Source of the DNA: Ferrimicrobium sp.
Lineage (GTDB): Bacteria; Actinomycetota; Acidimicrobiia; Acidimicrobiales; Acidimicrobiaceae
NCBI RefSeq assembly: GCF_027319265.1
Contig: NZ_DAHVNP010000007.1
Coordinates: 1 to 52,548, forward strand
Length of the DNA: 52,548 bases
Reading direction: 5' to 3'
Shown: one piece after another, positions 1-8,244 of the stretch
How the letters are laid out: each line of letters starts with the position of its first letter
Position numbering within the stretch: position 1 is the stretch's first letter
The notes under the pieces: model-generated
Database searches by the model: none
What the model was told of the DNA's origin: nothing
Seen by the model: only the letters and a program-made list of their open reading frames with translations
Position numbers and translations under genes: made by a program

Positions 1-1165
1 TTGAGCCTACAACGTAGCCAGCACCGATTTCGAGGACACCTCCCTGCCCGACCAGATGTGAGAAGGGGACTGCAATCGCATAGCCCAGTGGGAGTAGCGC
101 GGAACTAGCCAGCCAGTCAAAGCTGGTGACTTTCGACATGACCTCGGGTGGAACGTGGTTCTGCATGAGCGTACCCCACAGTGAGGAGAAGTACTCAAGA
201 CCCATCCCGGACAGTGCCCCGGCGACGAGAACGTACCCGATCGATAGATGAAAGGCAAGAGCGAGGAGAATTGAGACCGTTGAGAACAGTGCCAGCAAAC
301 CAAGCCGCAGGGGTCGACGACTTCTACTCCGAAAGGCCCATAGCCCCCCAGCGACACCACCGACAGCGACGCTTCCCCAGATCAAGCCCCAGCCACCGGG
401 ACCGTGATAGTAGCGGATGGCCAGTACCGGTCCCAAGACCACCAACGGCGCATAAGCAACGACGTGCCATAGTGCGAACTGGAGATCGACCGTCCAAATC
501 CAAGTCCGGTGCCAGAACGCACCCCAGCCTTCGACGATATCTTGGCGAAACGTCGAAACGCTTCGTTCCTGATGCGTCAGATCGGGAGGAAGACCTGCAA
601 AGATGACGACCGTGCCGAGTGGCAAAAGACCTGAGAGCAAGAGTGCCCAACCAGGAAAGACCAGTGCTGCAAGAAAGCCGGCGATCGCGGGACCAAGAAT
701 GTTGCCGGTGTTCCAGTAGATGCTCCGGAGTGCATTGGCCTGTTGTCGATACTCCATTGGGATGACAGCCTGGAACCATCCCTCAAAGGCTGGAAAGAAC
801 AGTGAGTATGCAAACCCTACGATGAGCTGGGCTACCAGGTAAATCCAAAGTTCTTGCAATGCCAAGAGGGCAGCAAGCGCCATTACGATCCGCATCAGCC
901 CAATGATCATGTCCGAGCCCATTACTAAGGGCTTACGCGCAACGCGATCGCCGATCACTCCGGCAAAGAAGAGCACCGCGACTGTGGCTATCGCCTGAGC
1001 CCCTAGTACATATCCGTAATCACTGGCCGAGTGAAAACGGTCCAGAATAGTGAAGCTCAACGCCACTGGCAACATGCCGGAACCGAATGAGGCCAGCGAG
1101 CGGGCAATGACAAGCCTTCGCACCACGCGATTGCCCCAGACTTCGCGCGCCGACGCCACCTTCAC
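1..1165 (-). CDS. MFS transporter (3' end outside window)
   Basis: The minus strand is open from a GTG at 1165 to the window edge (about 388 residues, no stop reached), so the C-terminus is missing. The translation begins MKVASAREVWGNRVVRRL and then shows repeated hydrophobic segments. A GDRVARKPLVMGSD stretch near residues 70-85 matches the loop 2-3 signature of the major facilitator superfamily, and YRQQANALRSIYWNTGNILGPAIAG near residue 140-165 matches helix 4-5 of drug or metabolite exporters. It is probably a proton-driven efflux permease of the inner membrane with unknown substrate. A GTG start was chosen because no ATG lies in frame nearby; GAGGGGT directly upstream could serve as ribosome binding site. 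The family is certain enough; the substrate cannot be told. Confidence 0.85.
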   Translation of the reverse strand, partial: MKVASAREVWGNRVVRRLVIARSLASFGSGMLPVALSFTILDRFHSASDYGYVLGAQAIATVAVLFFAGVIGDRVARKPLVMGSDMIIGLMRIVMALAALLALQELWIYLVAQLIVGFAYSLFFPAFEGWFQAVIPMEYRQQANALRSIYWNTGNILGPAIAGFLAALVFPGWALLLSGLLPLGTVVIFAGLPPDLTHQERSVSTFRQDIVEGWGAFWHRTWIWTVDLQFALWHVVAYAPLVVLGPVLAIRYYHGPGGWGLIWGSVAVGGVAGGLWAFRSRSRRPLRLGLLALFSTVSILLALAFHLSIGYVLVAGALSGMGLEYFSSLWGTLMQNHVPPEVMSKVTSFDWLASSALLPLGYAIAVPFSHLVGQGGVLEIGAGYVVGS

Positions 1166-2054
1166 CCCTCATGAATTGTTCAGGAATCCTCAATCTCCAG
1201 GCTAGCCATCAAGCCTGACGGTCACGTGCAGCCGAAGCTGTGAAAGGGTGTAGACCAGGGGCGAAATGGCGAATGAGTGGTATCCATCGCGGTACCTCGC
1301 GCCCCTCACCAGAATTGTTTGACATAAGGGGAGTTGACTCCTTTCCGTCCAGTTGGCCTTGTCGGTATCTATTCTGGGAGGCTGGTGATGCATCCGCAAC
1401 TGGGTCAACGGGGGAGTCGCGTGGAGTTCATTAATACTACCGGACGCCCGATTCGTTAGCATGTCGCGCTCACCATGAGAGGTGCGAAGCGGTAGGCAGC
1501 CCTCTTCCATGTGACAACGCTCTCCTTGCCCAGCTGCGTTGCGCTTACCAATGCCATACCGGTTTGGTGTCCGCCACTATGCAATTGTTTGTCCGCCACT
1601 GCACGGTTGCGCGTGTTTGTCAAGAGCTGCAACCCTATCGTTGCCGAGGCTGCTGGTGTGGATCAACTCTGTCGTCTATCAACCATTCAAACTCTTAAGC
1701 GAGCATGTTGTGAAACTGCCTCTTATAATTCCGATAGATGGTCGGATTGCCTTGCTCTAAGGCGGTGCCCCTCATGTTCGGCTTGGTGCTGTGCCGCTGG
1801 ACGTAGGCAGTGACCCGGTTGGCAGCCAGCCTTCATTGAGTAACGCCAGAAGCTTCCTGTTTCACGGTCGCAGCCATTGGTGTAGCGCGTCGCTCGTGAA
1901 GAACACTTCGGGACTTATCGTTGTCGTCATACTCTCTGGGACGGTTCTTGTCGTTTGTGGTCACAGGACGTCGCAGGGGGCGAACTGGCGACAGGGTTCA
2001 GTAATGACACACGTTCCAAACCCGCCAGATTCTTGTTCCTTGTCCCTGCCAGAG
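1166..2054. other. 889-bp region without a convincing gene
   Basis: No frame gives a recognisable protein. Short open frames on both strands are rich in Cys, Arg and Ser and look like non-coding translations. Inside it lies a direct repeat of TGTCCGCCACT (1568-1578 and 1590-1600), described separately, which resembles ends of some insertion sequences. The region lies between the starts of the MFS gene and the stop of the ClC gene, so it should include the MFS promoter. Confidence 0.5.
1568..1600. repeat. Direct repeat TGTCCGCCACT x2, 22-bp period
   Basis: TGTCCGCCACT occurs at 1568-1578 and again at 1590-1600, exactly 22 bp apart (two helical turns). Repeated transposase-binding sites of this TGTCCGCC type near an end are known in IS21/IS481-like elements. 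No transposase remains nearby, so a decayed element end is a guess. Confidence 0.4.
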
Positions 2055-3524
2055 CTACTCGGGCGGTGGTTGAGGAGATGAAGATGGTGGTGGGTCAGGG
2101 GGTTGTGGAGACAGCCTCGCTGAGTAGATGGAGCGTAAGTCGAAGCGCCGCGAGATGAGGGTTGCTCCAACGGCGGCAATGAGGATCGGTGCAGTGATGG
2201 CGATCGTGCGCGTGAGTTCGATAGTCATCGCGATACCAGTGAGGGGTGCCTCTATGGCGCCAGCCAGTAGCGCTGCTGCTCCGATCACGGCGAAGGCTGC
2301 GACTGATGGTCCTGGCCACATGAGCAACCAAAGGTGGCCAATAAGTGCACCGAAAATTGCGCCGAAGCTCATGGTTGGGGTGAAGAGGCCACCGGACGCT
2401 CCGCTGCGCAGACAGGCAGCGGTGGCTACCGGTTTGAGTGCCGCAAGTGCGAGAAGAACCAACAGACCAGCGCTGGCCGAGCCGGTGAAAGCATATTGCG
2501 CGAGATCGACACCGTTACCCAGTAGAAGTGGGTACGAGATCGCGACGAAACCTAATGCGGTGAAGACGAGCACTGGTTGGATGAAGAGAAGTCGCCCCTT
2601 GGGCCGGTGATCACTCGCCCAGGTGATGATCTTGACATAACCAGCAGACGCAAGACCCATGACTGGTCCAATAACGATGGCGAAGACGATCAGTGAGGTG
2701 GTGGGGTTCGCCAGTTTGGGCACGAAGTACACGGTGTGAGCGGGGAGAGTAATCCACGATACAACTACCGCAATTCCTGATGTCAATAAGGCGGGAAGCA
2801 CAAGTGGCAGCGACATCGTGCCGAGGTAGATCTCGAGCGCAAAGAGTGCTCCGGCGAGGGGGACGTTGTAGACCGCGCCGAGTCCGGCACCTGCTCCACA
2901 GGCAATCAGGAGCGATCGTTGTTCTGGGGGGAGTGAGAACCTTCGTGCCAGAAAGCTACCGGTGGCAGCGCCCGTGCGTTGGGGTGCCGCTTCGCGCCCT
3001 ATGGACCCTCCCATCGCAACGGTGATCTCCGAGAGCACCCCCGTAGCGAGCGTTCGAATGAGCGACAGGTTTCCTGTTCGTGACCATACGACCTCGGTTG
3101 GCTCGCCTCCGGTGCTGCCGGTAAAGCGGCGCAGTGCCCACAGCCCGAGGCCGGTGACCATACCACCGATGGCGAGTACAACGACGAGTCGTAAGGCGCT
3201 GTGGGCTGCGACGGCGTTTGAGAACTCGCCCGAGTGGTAATCAAACGCGATGTGTTGCACGGTTCGGAGGACTCCCATCATCACCATCGCTCCGATACCT
3301 GCCCCGACGCCGGTGAGCAGTACCAACACCCAGAAGCGCGGTGGAAGGTCCGCAAGTCGGGGTGGGACATTCGCCTGTTCGGCTCCTCGTGAATCCGAGT
3401 TGTGACCTGTTTGGTTTAGTCGACCAAAGAAGCGGTGAATCAGTCGTTGGAGACGACGGAGTAGATCATTCAACGTGCGAACGACCTTTGATCCATAGCG
3501 CGCCATAGGCGGGTATATTGGCAT
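2055..3524 (-). CDS. ClC-family chloride channel or Cl-/H+ antiporter
   Basis: The 489-residue protein has a hydrophilic N-terminus of about 60 residues, then roughly 17-18 hydrophobic segments as expected for a ClC subunit. Three ion-path motifs are visible: GSTGGEP near 136-142 (equivalent to GSGIP), GREAAPQ at 176-182 with the gating glutamate E178, and GGLFTP in the second half (GxFxP). Retention of the gating Glu is compatible with either a channel or an antiporter. It moves chloride or another anion across the inner membrane and could contribute to acid or ionic homeostasis. The Pro/Ser-rich C-terminus lacks CBS domains. It stands alone, with long non-coding flanks on both sides. The ATG at 3524 is the longest option; M7 is an alternative. 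Confidence 0.93.
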   Translation of the reverse strand: MPIYPPMARYGSKVVRTLNDLLRRLQRLIHRFFGRLNQTGHNSDSRGAEQANVPPRLADLPPRFWVLVLLTGVGAGIGAMVMMGVLRTVQHIAFDYHSGEFSNAVAAHSALRLVVVLAIGGMVTGLGLWALRRFTGSTGGEPTEVVWSRTGNLSLIRTLATGVLSEITVAMGGSIGREAAPQRTGAATGSFLARRFSLPPEQRSLLIACGAGAGLGAVYNVPLAGALFALEIYLGTMSLPLVLPALLTSGIAVVVSWITLPAHTVYFVPKLANPTTSLIVFAIVIGPVMGLASAGYVKIITWASDHRPKGRLLFIQPVLVFTALGFVAISYPLLLGNGVDLAQYAFTGSASAGLLVLLALAALKPVATAACLRSGASGGLFTPTMSFGAIFGALIGHLWLLMWPGPSVAAFAVIGAAALLAGAIEAPLTGIAMTIELTRTIAITAPILIAAVGATLISRRFDLRSIYSARLSPQPPDPPPSSSPQPPPE

Positions 3525-4182
3525 CTCATCAGAGGCAGCGGCTTACCATACCTCTCTCCGAGGGCGGTCAACGCCCTCCTACTGGACCGACGCCACCCGG
3601 TGAACTTCTTTACGCGGACTTGATGAGTCATGGTTGAGATAGCTCCGTTCCACGTTGATGATTGGTGAGTCTATCTGGTGCACGTGGGAACGATAGGGGC
3701 CTTCCAGCGTTATCCAAGCGTTCGCATCACTCTAACCATGGGGGTATCCATGAAGATAGAGTTTCCTAACGTTGATGGGCAAGGTGCGCAAGGATAGTGC
3801 CGGGGCTCTTCCTACCTGGGAAATGCGCGATAGTTCGCTGATGGGTCTCCTTGATGGCGACCAGCTTTCGATGTCAAGGTGATCGTTCTTGGGAAACGCT
3901 GATGGAGCAGAACGCGTGATGAGTGATTACTGAAGATGTCGTTGCGCTCTCTTTGGTCACTCGGACATCAGGGTGTGATACGGGTGCCGAGCATCTCGAT
4001 GCGGAGGAGCTGCGCCGATTGGAGATGAAGGGTGGGCCGCAGGCTCACTGCCCCGTGGCCCTTGCTAGACAAGAGCGCTGTCGATAACGTCCGCCATGGT
4101 CTCACGACCGACATACCCAACGCCAACGAGCGGAGTTTATCGTGGTGGTGAGAATACTGGTGATCCAAAGACGCCTGTCGCA
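3525..4182. other. 658-bp region without a convincing gene
   Basis: No recognisable protein is encoded on either strand. The region holds the ClC promoter and leader, including the hairpin at 3560-3578, and the downstream flank of the ABC permease gene. A 71-codon open frame next to the permease stop has no credible composition and was not called. Confidence 0.5.
3560..3578 (-). promoter_or_regulatory. Perfect 7-bp hairpin in the leader of the ClC gene
   Basis: GAGGGCG (3560-3566) and CGCCCTC (3572-3578) form a perfect stem with a 5-nt loop, 36 nt upstream of the ClC start codon. It has no T-tract on either strand, so it could be a leader structure or an operator rather than a terminator. 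Confidence 0.35.
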
Positions 4183-5853
4183 CTAGATCGGCACAACGAG
4201 CGGATCAGCGGTGCGGAGCTGGTGGAGATAGGTTTCAGCACCTGCAAGGAAGATCCAGTTCATCGCTCCTGCAGCGAGTATAAAGGTCAAGATCAGGATA
4301 AAGATGAGACCAAATGATTGCATCTGGGTGGCTATGCCGCCGATGATGAAGGTGGCAAAGCTGGCGGCGAATGTTGCAATCGATCCTCCAGTTGAGAGGC
4401 GTTGCCCCCATGTCTGGGGTGCACTCCTTGGAAAGTACGCCAATGCCATGAGCACGACGGTGGCGTCTGCTAGCCCGAGGGTGGCGGCAATTGCCCCCGA
4501 CAGCAGTGCACGCGTGGGGTCCCCGTGGAGAGTGGCCAAAAAGACAGCCACGAAGAGTAGCACGCCGATCGCCACCCACCACAAGGTGAAAAGATAGGCG
4601 AAGGTCGTACGCGTTATCGGTGTCACCAGAAGCGGTCGGAAACGGTCAAATCCCCACAGTGCGGCAATGCGTGCGACACCCATTGCCATCTGTGCCCCAA
4701 AGAAGAGAAGTAGACCCAGGTTTAAGCCACCCCTGCCAAGGCCTAAGAGGATCAACAGCGGCACGACCGTGGAAAAGATGAGCGTACCGACCAGATTCTC
4801 CCGGATCAGGAGGCGCAGCAGGATGCGGCTAAGCGTGATCGCCTCTGACCAGGGACCAGGACTTGGCTGGCGGCGGATCATGGAAAGGCCTGCTGTCCCT
4901 TGCCAATCGGAATCCTCGTTCTCCGCTAGTTCCTTGGTTGCTGGTTCTGAGAGTGACGGTGCCGGTAGGTGAGGTGTCAAGGCAACAGCGTTCTGTCGCT
5001 TCACAGCACCCTCTTTGCGGGGTTGCGCGACGATCCGCCAACCCCCATAGCCGACCAGACCTGCAACGAGGAGTTCGACGAAGATACCAATCGCGAATGG
5101 AACTGGTGCTCGTTGTGTCATTGGGGTGAAGATGCCTCCAGGCAATGCCAGTGCTGCCAGGCGGATCGTCGCTCCAGACGTCATGTGGATGATCGTCCGG
5201 CTCAACTGTTGGTGGTCTAAGGTGATTGAGGCAATGACCAGGATAAGAAAAGGGTTCCCCAAGATTGCGATGATCCACTTGTGCACGGAGGTGGGAAGGA
5301 ATCGCACCATGCCCCCTCCCGCGATCAGCGTCAATCCAATCGCGATGGCCATTGATTCAATCGCTGCGATGATGCAGAGCAGATATTCGATGAAGTTGCC
5401 ATGAATCAACGAGACGATGAGCAGTTCCATCAGGAACGTTACGACCGCAGCGCTAGCGAACGTAGCGATGTTTGCGGCAACGAAGGAGGTGAGGATATCC
5501 GCGCTCTGTCGGACGGGTAGCAGTCTTGCCACTCGTTGGCTACTCTTGCTTGCGAGCACGATCGAGAGGGTCCCAATGCCACCCAAGACTAGAAAGATCG
5601 CCAGAAGATTAGCGGCCACAACTAGGAAGGGGATCGTCGCTGTGGCGTTGCCTGGGAAGAACCGATGTTCGGTGCCAACTATGGCCGCAAAGATCACGAG
5701 GGTAAAGATCAACATGATCCCGGTGCTCAACATCACCCTTGGCCACACACGCGCGTTTGGTAGGCCCTTATTGGTGACGCGATACCGAGCCTTGATGCTC
5801 GCAACAAGGAGGAGCCAGGTAACGGTCCTTGCTCTAGCTGGTTGAGGTCGCAT
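4183..5853 (-). CDS. ABC-2 type exporter permease, long form
   Basis: The 556-residue membrane protein has about 12 hydrophobic segments in two groups (residues about 35-290 and 360-545), separated by a charged loop around 290-350. That is about twice the usual six-helix ABC-2 permease and suggests both transmembrane halves are in one chain. Its start overlaps the end of the ATPase gene by 20 bp, so the two are translationally coupled and should form one exporter. No extracytoplasmic substrate-binding domain is present, which fits an exporter. The substrate is unknown; similar large two-gene systems have been linked to drug, lipid or antimicrobial peptide export, but nothing here decides. Confidence 0.82.
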   Translation of the reverse strand: MRPQPARARTVTWLLLVASIKARYRVTNKGLPNARVWPRVMLSTGIMLIFTLVIFAAIVGTEHRFFPGNATATIPFLVVAANLLAIFLVLGGIGTLSIVLASKSSQRVARLLPVRQSADILTSFVAANIATFASAAVVTFLMELLIVSLIHGNFIEYLLCIIAAIESMAIAIGLTLIAGGGMVRFLPTSVHKWIIAILGNPFLILVIASITLDHQQLSRTIIHMTSGATIRLAALALPGGIFTPMTQRAPVPFAIGIFVELLVAGLVGYGGWRIVAQPRKEGAVKRQNAVALTPHLPAPSLSEPATKELAENEDSDWQGTAGLSMIRRQPSPGPWSEAITLSRILLRLLIRENLVGTLIFSTVVPLLILLGLGRGGLNLGLLLFFGAQMAMGVARIAALWGFDRFRPLLVTPITRTTFAYLFTLWWVAIGVLLFVAVFLATLHGDPTRALLSGAIAATLGLADATVVLMALAYFPRSAPQTWGQRLSTGGSIATFAASFATFIIGGIATQMQSFGLIFILILTFILAAGAMNWIFLAGAETYLHQLRTADPLVVPI

Positions 5854-6616
5854 CGGGGTGGTCCTGGTGGTCAGTCAGGGCGAAAAAGACCTCCTCGAGG
5901 TCGGCTCCCTCCTGGAGCACTGCCTTTGATCGGAGTTCAGAAAGTGCTCCGGATGCTAGTACGCGTCCATTGGACAGAATGGTAGCTCGTTGCACCACCG
6001 ATTCCACCAGCTCAAGCAGGTGGCTCGAGAAGATGATGGTCTTGCCCTGGCTGGCCAGTTCGGTGATGAGCTCACGGACACGACGGATCCAGCGCGGATC
6101 GAGCCCGACGGTGGGTTCATCGAGGAGGAGTACCAAAGGGTCGGGCACCAGGGCGAGGGCGAGGGCGAAACGTTTTTTCATACCGCGTGAGAATCCGGCC
6201 ACTCGCTCATCAGCGTGTTCATTCAACCCCACGAGCTCAAGGAGTTCAACGGTTCGCCTGGGTAGTTCCTGCTGATAACCAAAGGCGTGGGCAAAAAGAT
6301 CAAGGTGTTCACGGGCGGTCAGCTGGGAGAGGAAGATTGGTTCGTCAGCAACGTAACCGATGAGGTTCCTTATGGCAGTGGGGTCCGGCCAGACCGATTT
6401 CCCATCGATCAGTACCTGCCCACTCACCGGGGGAACGAGTCCTGCAAGGATGTTGAGAGTAGTCGTCTTGCCTGCACCGTTGGATCCAAGTAGTCCATGC
6501 ACTTCGCCCATCGGAATTGAGAGAGAGAGGTCAAAAAGCACCTGTCGTTCCCGAAACGCCTGTACCAAGTCGGTCGCAACGAGAATCGGACTGGTCTCAG
6601 GCAGAGGATCACTCAT
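5834..6616 (-). CDS. ABC transporter ATP-binding protein
   Basis: This is a complete 260-residue nucleotide-binding domain of the ABC-2/DrrA-like exporter class. It has Walker A GSNGAGKTT at about 43-51, signature GFSRGMKKR near 140, Walker B LVLLLDEPTVGLDP near 160 and the H-switch in FSSHLLELV near 195. It hydrolyses ATP in the cytoplasm to drive the 12-helix permease encoded directly downstream, whose reading frame overlaps by 20 bp. The short C-terminal stretch after residue 230, acidic and ending in LTDHQDHPD, is typical of exporters rather than importers. Start ATG at 6616 fits the family length. Confidence 0.95.
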   Translation of the reverse strand: MSDPLPETSPILVATDLVQAFRERQVLFDLSLSIPMGEVHGLLGSNGAGKTTTLNILAGLVPPVSGQVLIDGKSVWPDPTAIRNLIGYVADEPIFLSQLTAREHLDLFAHAFGYQQELPRRTVELLELVGLNEHADERVAGFSRGMKKRFALALALVPDPLVLLLDEPTVGLDPRWIRRVRELITELASQGKTIIFSSHLLELVESVVQRATILSNGRVLASGALSELRSKAVLQEGADLEEVFFALTDHQDHPDATSTS

Positions 6617-6997
6617 AGGATGTCACTGTAGTAGTTATGGATCATTGTTCGGCACCATTTCCCGGATCAATGCCTGATGGATTTGAGCCACAACCGTGCT
6701 CACCTGGCGAGTTGGGAGGCGGTGCGTCGGGTCTGCCAAAGGGAGGGCTTCTGGCGGCAATCCTCAGTCAGTCACGGTTTGCCCTGTTGGTGAGTTCTGA
6801 CATTTGGGTTCAATGTCATGAGGTGGGCGATCTTGGCTACGCGGTGAACAGCGACGATTCGGCCAGGCGTGGCCAGCTTTGAGGCAATGTGTCTCATTGA
6901 GGGTCTGTTGCGCCGCACCAGCATCGTGGGCCGCGAAGGCAGGGAGGCTAGCCATGTCTGGGACCCGGTGGTTCGTTGCCGGTGAGTGTTCATTGGA
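6617..6997. other. 381-bp region without a convincing gene
   Basis: Short frames on both strands run through this stretch but none resembles a known family. One interrupted plus-strand frame at about 6794-6990 reads like a protein broken by a TGA, so decayed coding DNA is possible. It lies upstream of the ABC exporter and should carry its promoter. Confidence 0.4.
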
Positions 6998-7312
6998 CTA
7001 GCGCGAGGTAGGTGGATAGGCGGCGGCATCCACCGCTTGGGCACGCCTCTTGTTGGCGGGAAGAATCAGCCACTGCACGCTGGGGTGGACGACGTTGGGC
7101 CAGAGATTCACGCTCACGAAGAGGATAACGACAAAGGGAACGAACCCGCCGATTAGGAGGCCGAGAAGACCGTGATTGAAGTGCTGTACCCAGGCCAGTT
7201 TGGTGGCGTGGGCGACGAAACCAATGGATATTCGAATGAGTCCCAGAAGTATACCACTGATGAGGATCTGGAGCCAAGGATCGAAGTACCGACGCAGCAA
7301 CCTCATTGACAT
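6998..7312 (-). CDS. Small membrane protein of unknown function
   Basis: The chosen ATG at 7312 gives about 104 residues (MSMRLLRRYFDPWLQ...). Three hydrophobic segments are visible: LQILISGILLGLIRISIGFV, HGLLGLLIGGFVPFVVILFVSV and a weaker WLILP stretch before a basic, Ala-rich tail ending PPTSR. It is probably an inner-membrane protein. A longer frame continues 20 codons upstream, but those residues look non-coding and no ribosome binding site supports them; the ribosome site for 7312 is also weak. It is not recognised as a known family. It shares the strand and orientation of the ABC exporter but is separated from it by 381 bp. Confidence 0.55.
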   Translation of the reverse strand: MSMRLLRRYFDPWLQILISGILLGLIRISIGFVAHATKLAWVQHFNHGLLGLLIGGFVPFVVILFVSVNLWPNVVHPSVQWLILPANKRRAQAVDAAAYPPTSR

Positions 7313-7581
7313 AGGGTAGCAGACAGGCGATTGATTTGTCAAACGTTCGGAACAGATCGTCAGACCACGCATGAGCTGCTGAGCTCGACGTGCTGCATGG
7401 GTGCTTTGATGATTGGGGGGGTACTCATCGTCTGGTGTCGTTTCTCTTTACGCCCCTGTCGGTACCAGCTTGTGGCTAGAACCATGTCATGCGCTGGCAG
7501 TACATCACCACATCGCAAACAAGGAAGCCTTCGTGTGTGATGAGGGATCTGCGTCAAAGTTTTTTAGCAAAATGCTATACA

Positions 7582-7617
7582 AGCCATCTCTCGAGAGAGT
7601 ATTCTCGAGAGATGGCT
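7582..7617 (+). promoter_or_regulatory. Perfect 15-bp inverted repeat spanning the start codon
   Basis: AGCCATCTCTCGAGA (7582-7596) and its exact reverse complement (7603-7617) flank a 6-nt spacer. The right arm contains the ATG at 7612 of the ArsR-type regulator. As DNA it is an ideal binding site for a dimeric winged-helix repressor and overlaps the region just after a TATAC -10-like element at about 7576. As RNA the stem would bury the start codon. Autoregulation by the adjacent protein is the simplest reading. Confidence 0.7.
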
Positions 7618-8244
7618 CTTGAGAAAACCGCTGTAAATCCCGAAACAAAGAGATTGACCGACGCTCAGACGATGCGGGCACTGACGCATCCGGTCAGGAT
7701 TGCTCTCCTCGAGGTGCTCGCTGTCCACCAGAGTTTGACGGCAACGCAGGCGGGTGAGTTGCTCCAAGAGACCCCTACTACGTGCTCCTTTCACCTCAGG
7801 CAGCTGGCTAAATACGGGTTTGTAGAGGAGGCCACGCCAGGTAAAGGGAAGGGGCGCCAGCGACCATGGAAGCTGGTGCATATGGGCTTTACGATCCAAG
7901 GAGAGGATCTTGATGCCGAGGGTCATATCGCGGCGGATGTGCTGACCCAGATGTTCTTCCGCAGGGCGTTGGGGCGATTTGAACACTGGCAACGTATCCA
8001 TGGATCCTACCCAGGAGAATGGGACCGAGCGAGTGCGGCTGACCAAACCGGCTTGTTCGTGACGGCGACGGAGCTCGCCGAGGTCAATGCCAAAGTGAGG
8101 GAGGTGCTTGCAACCTACCGGGACCGTCTGGTCGATCCAAGCCTGCGACCGAACGACGCTCGGCTGATTGAGGTTCTGTACTTGGCCTACCCAGTGGAGC
8201 TTGACGGCACCGTTGCCCAGAACATCGCTTCTGAGGAGCAGTGA
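7612..8244 (+). CDS. ArsR-type winged-helix transcriptional regulator
   Basis: The protein is about 210 residues from the ATG at 7612. Residues about 15-95 form a winged helix: TMRALTHPVRIALLEVL is the typical opening, followed by the recognition helix ETPTTCSFHLRQLAKYGFVEEA and a Gly/Lys-rich wing (PGKGKGRQRPW). The C-terminal 110 residues are mostly helical with no metal-binding Cys motif seen, so it is not a classical metal-sensing ArsR. The upstream in-frame ATG at 7489 was rejected because its leader is non-coding in look and the inverted repeat sits at 7612. It overlaps the next gene by the TGATG junction, so regulator and MFS transporter are co-translated. It probably represses its own efflux operon. 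Confidence 0.88.
   Translation: MALEKTAVNPETKRLTDAQTMRALTHPVRIALLEVLAVHQSLTATQAGELLQETPTTCSFHLRQLAKYGFVEEATPGKGKGRQRPWKLVHMGFTIQGEDLDAEGHIAADVLTQMFFRRALGRFEHWQRIHGSYPGEWDRASAADQTGLFVTATELAEVNAKVREVLATYRDRLVDPSLRPNDARLIEVLYLAYPVELDGTVAQNIASEEQ

Noticed and set aside
1202-1813. Short genes in the long spacer before the ClC gene
   Set aside because: The frames are Cys/Arg-rich, overlap on both strands and lack ribosome sites.
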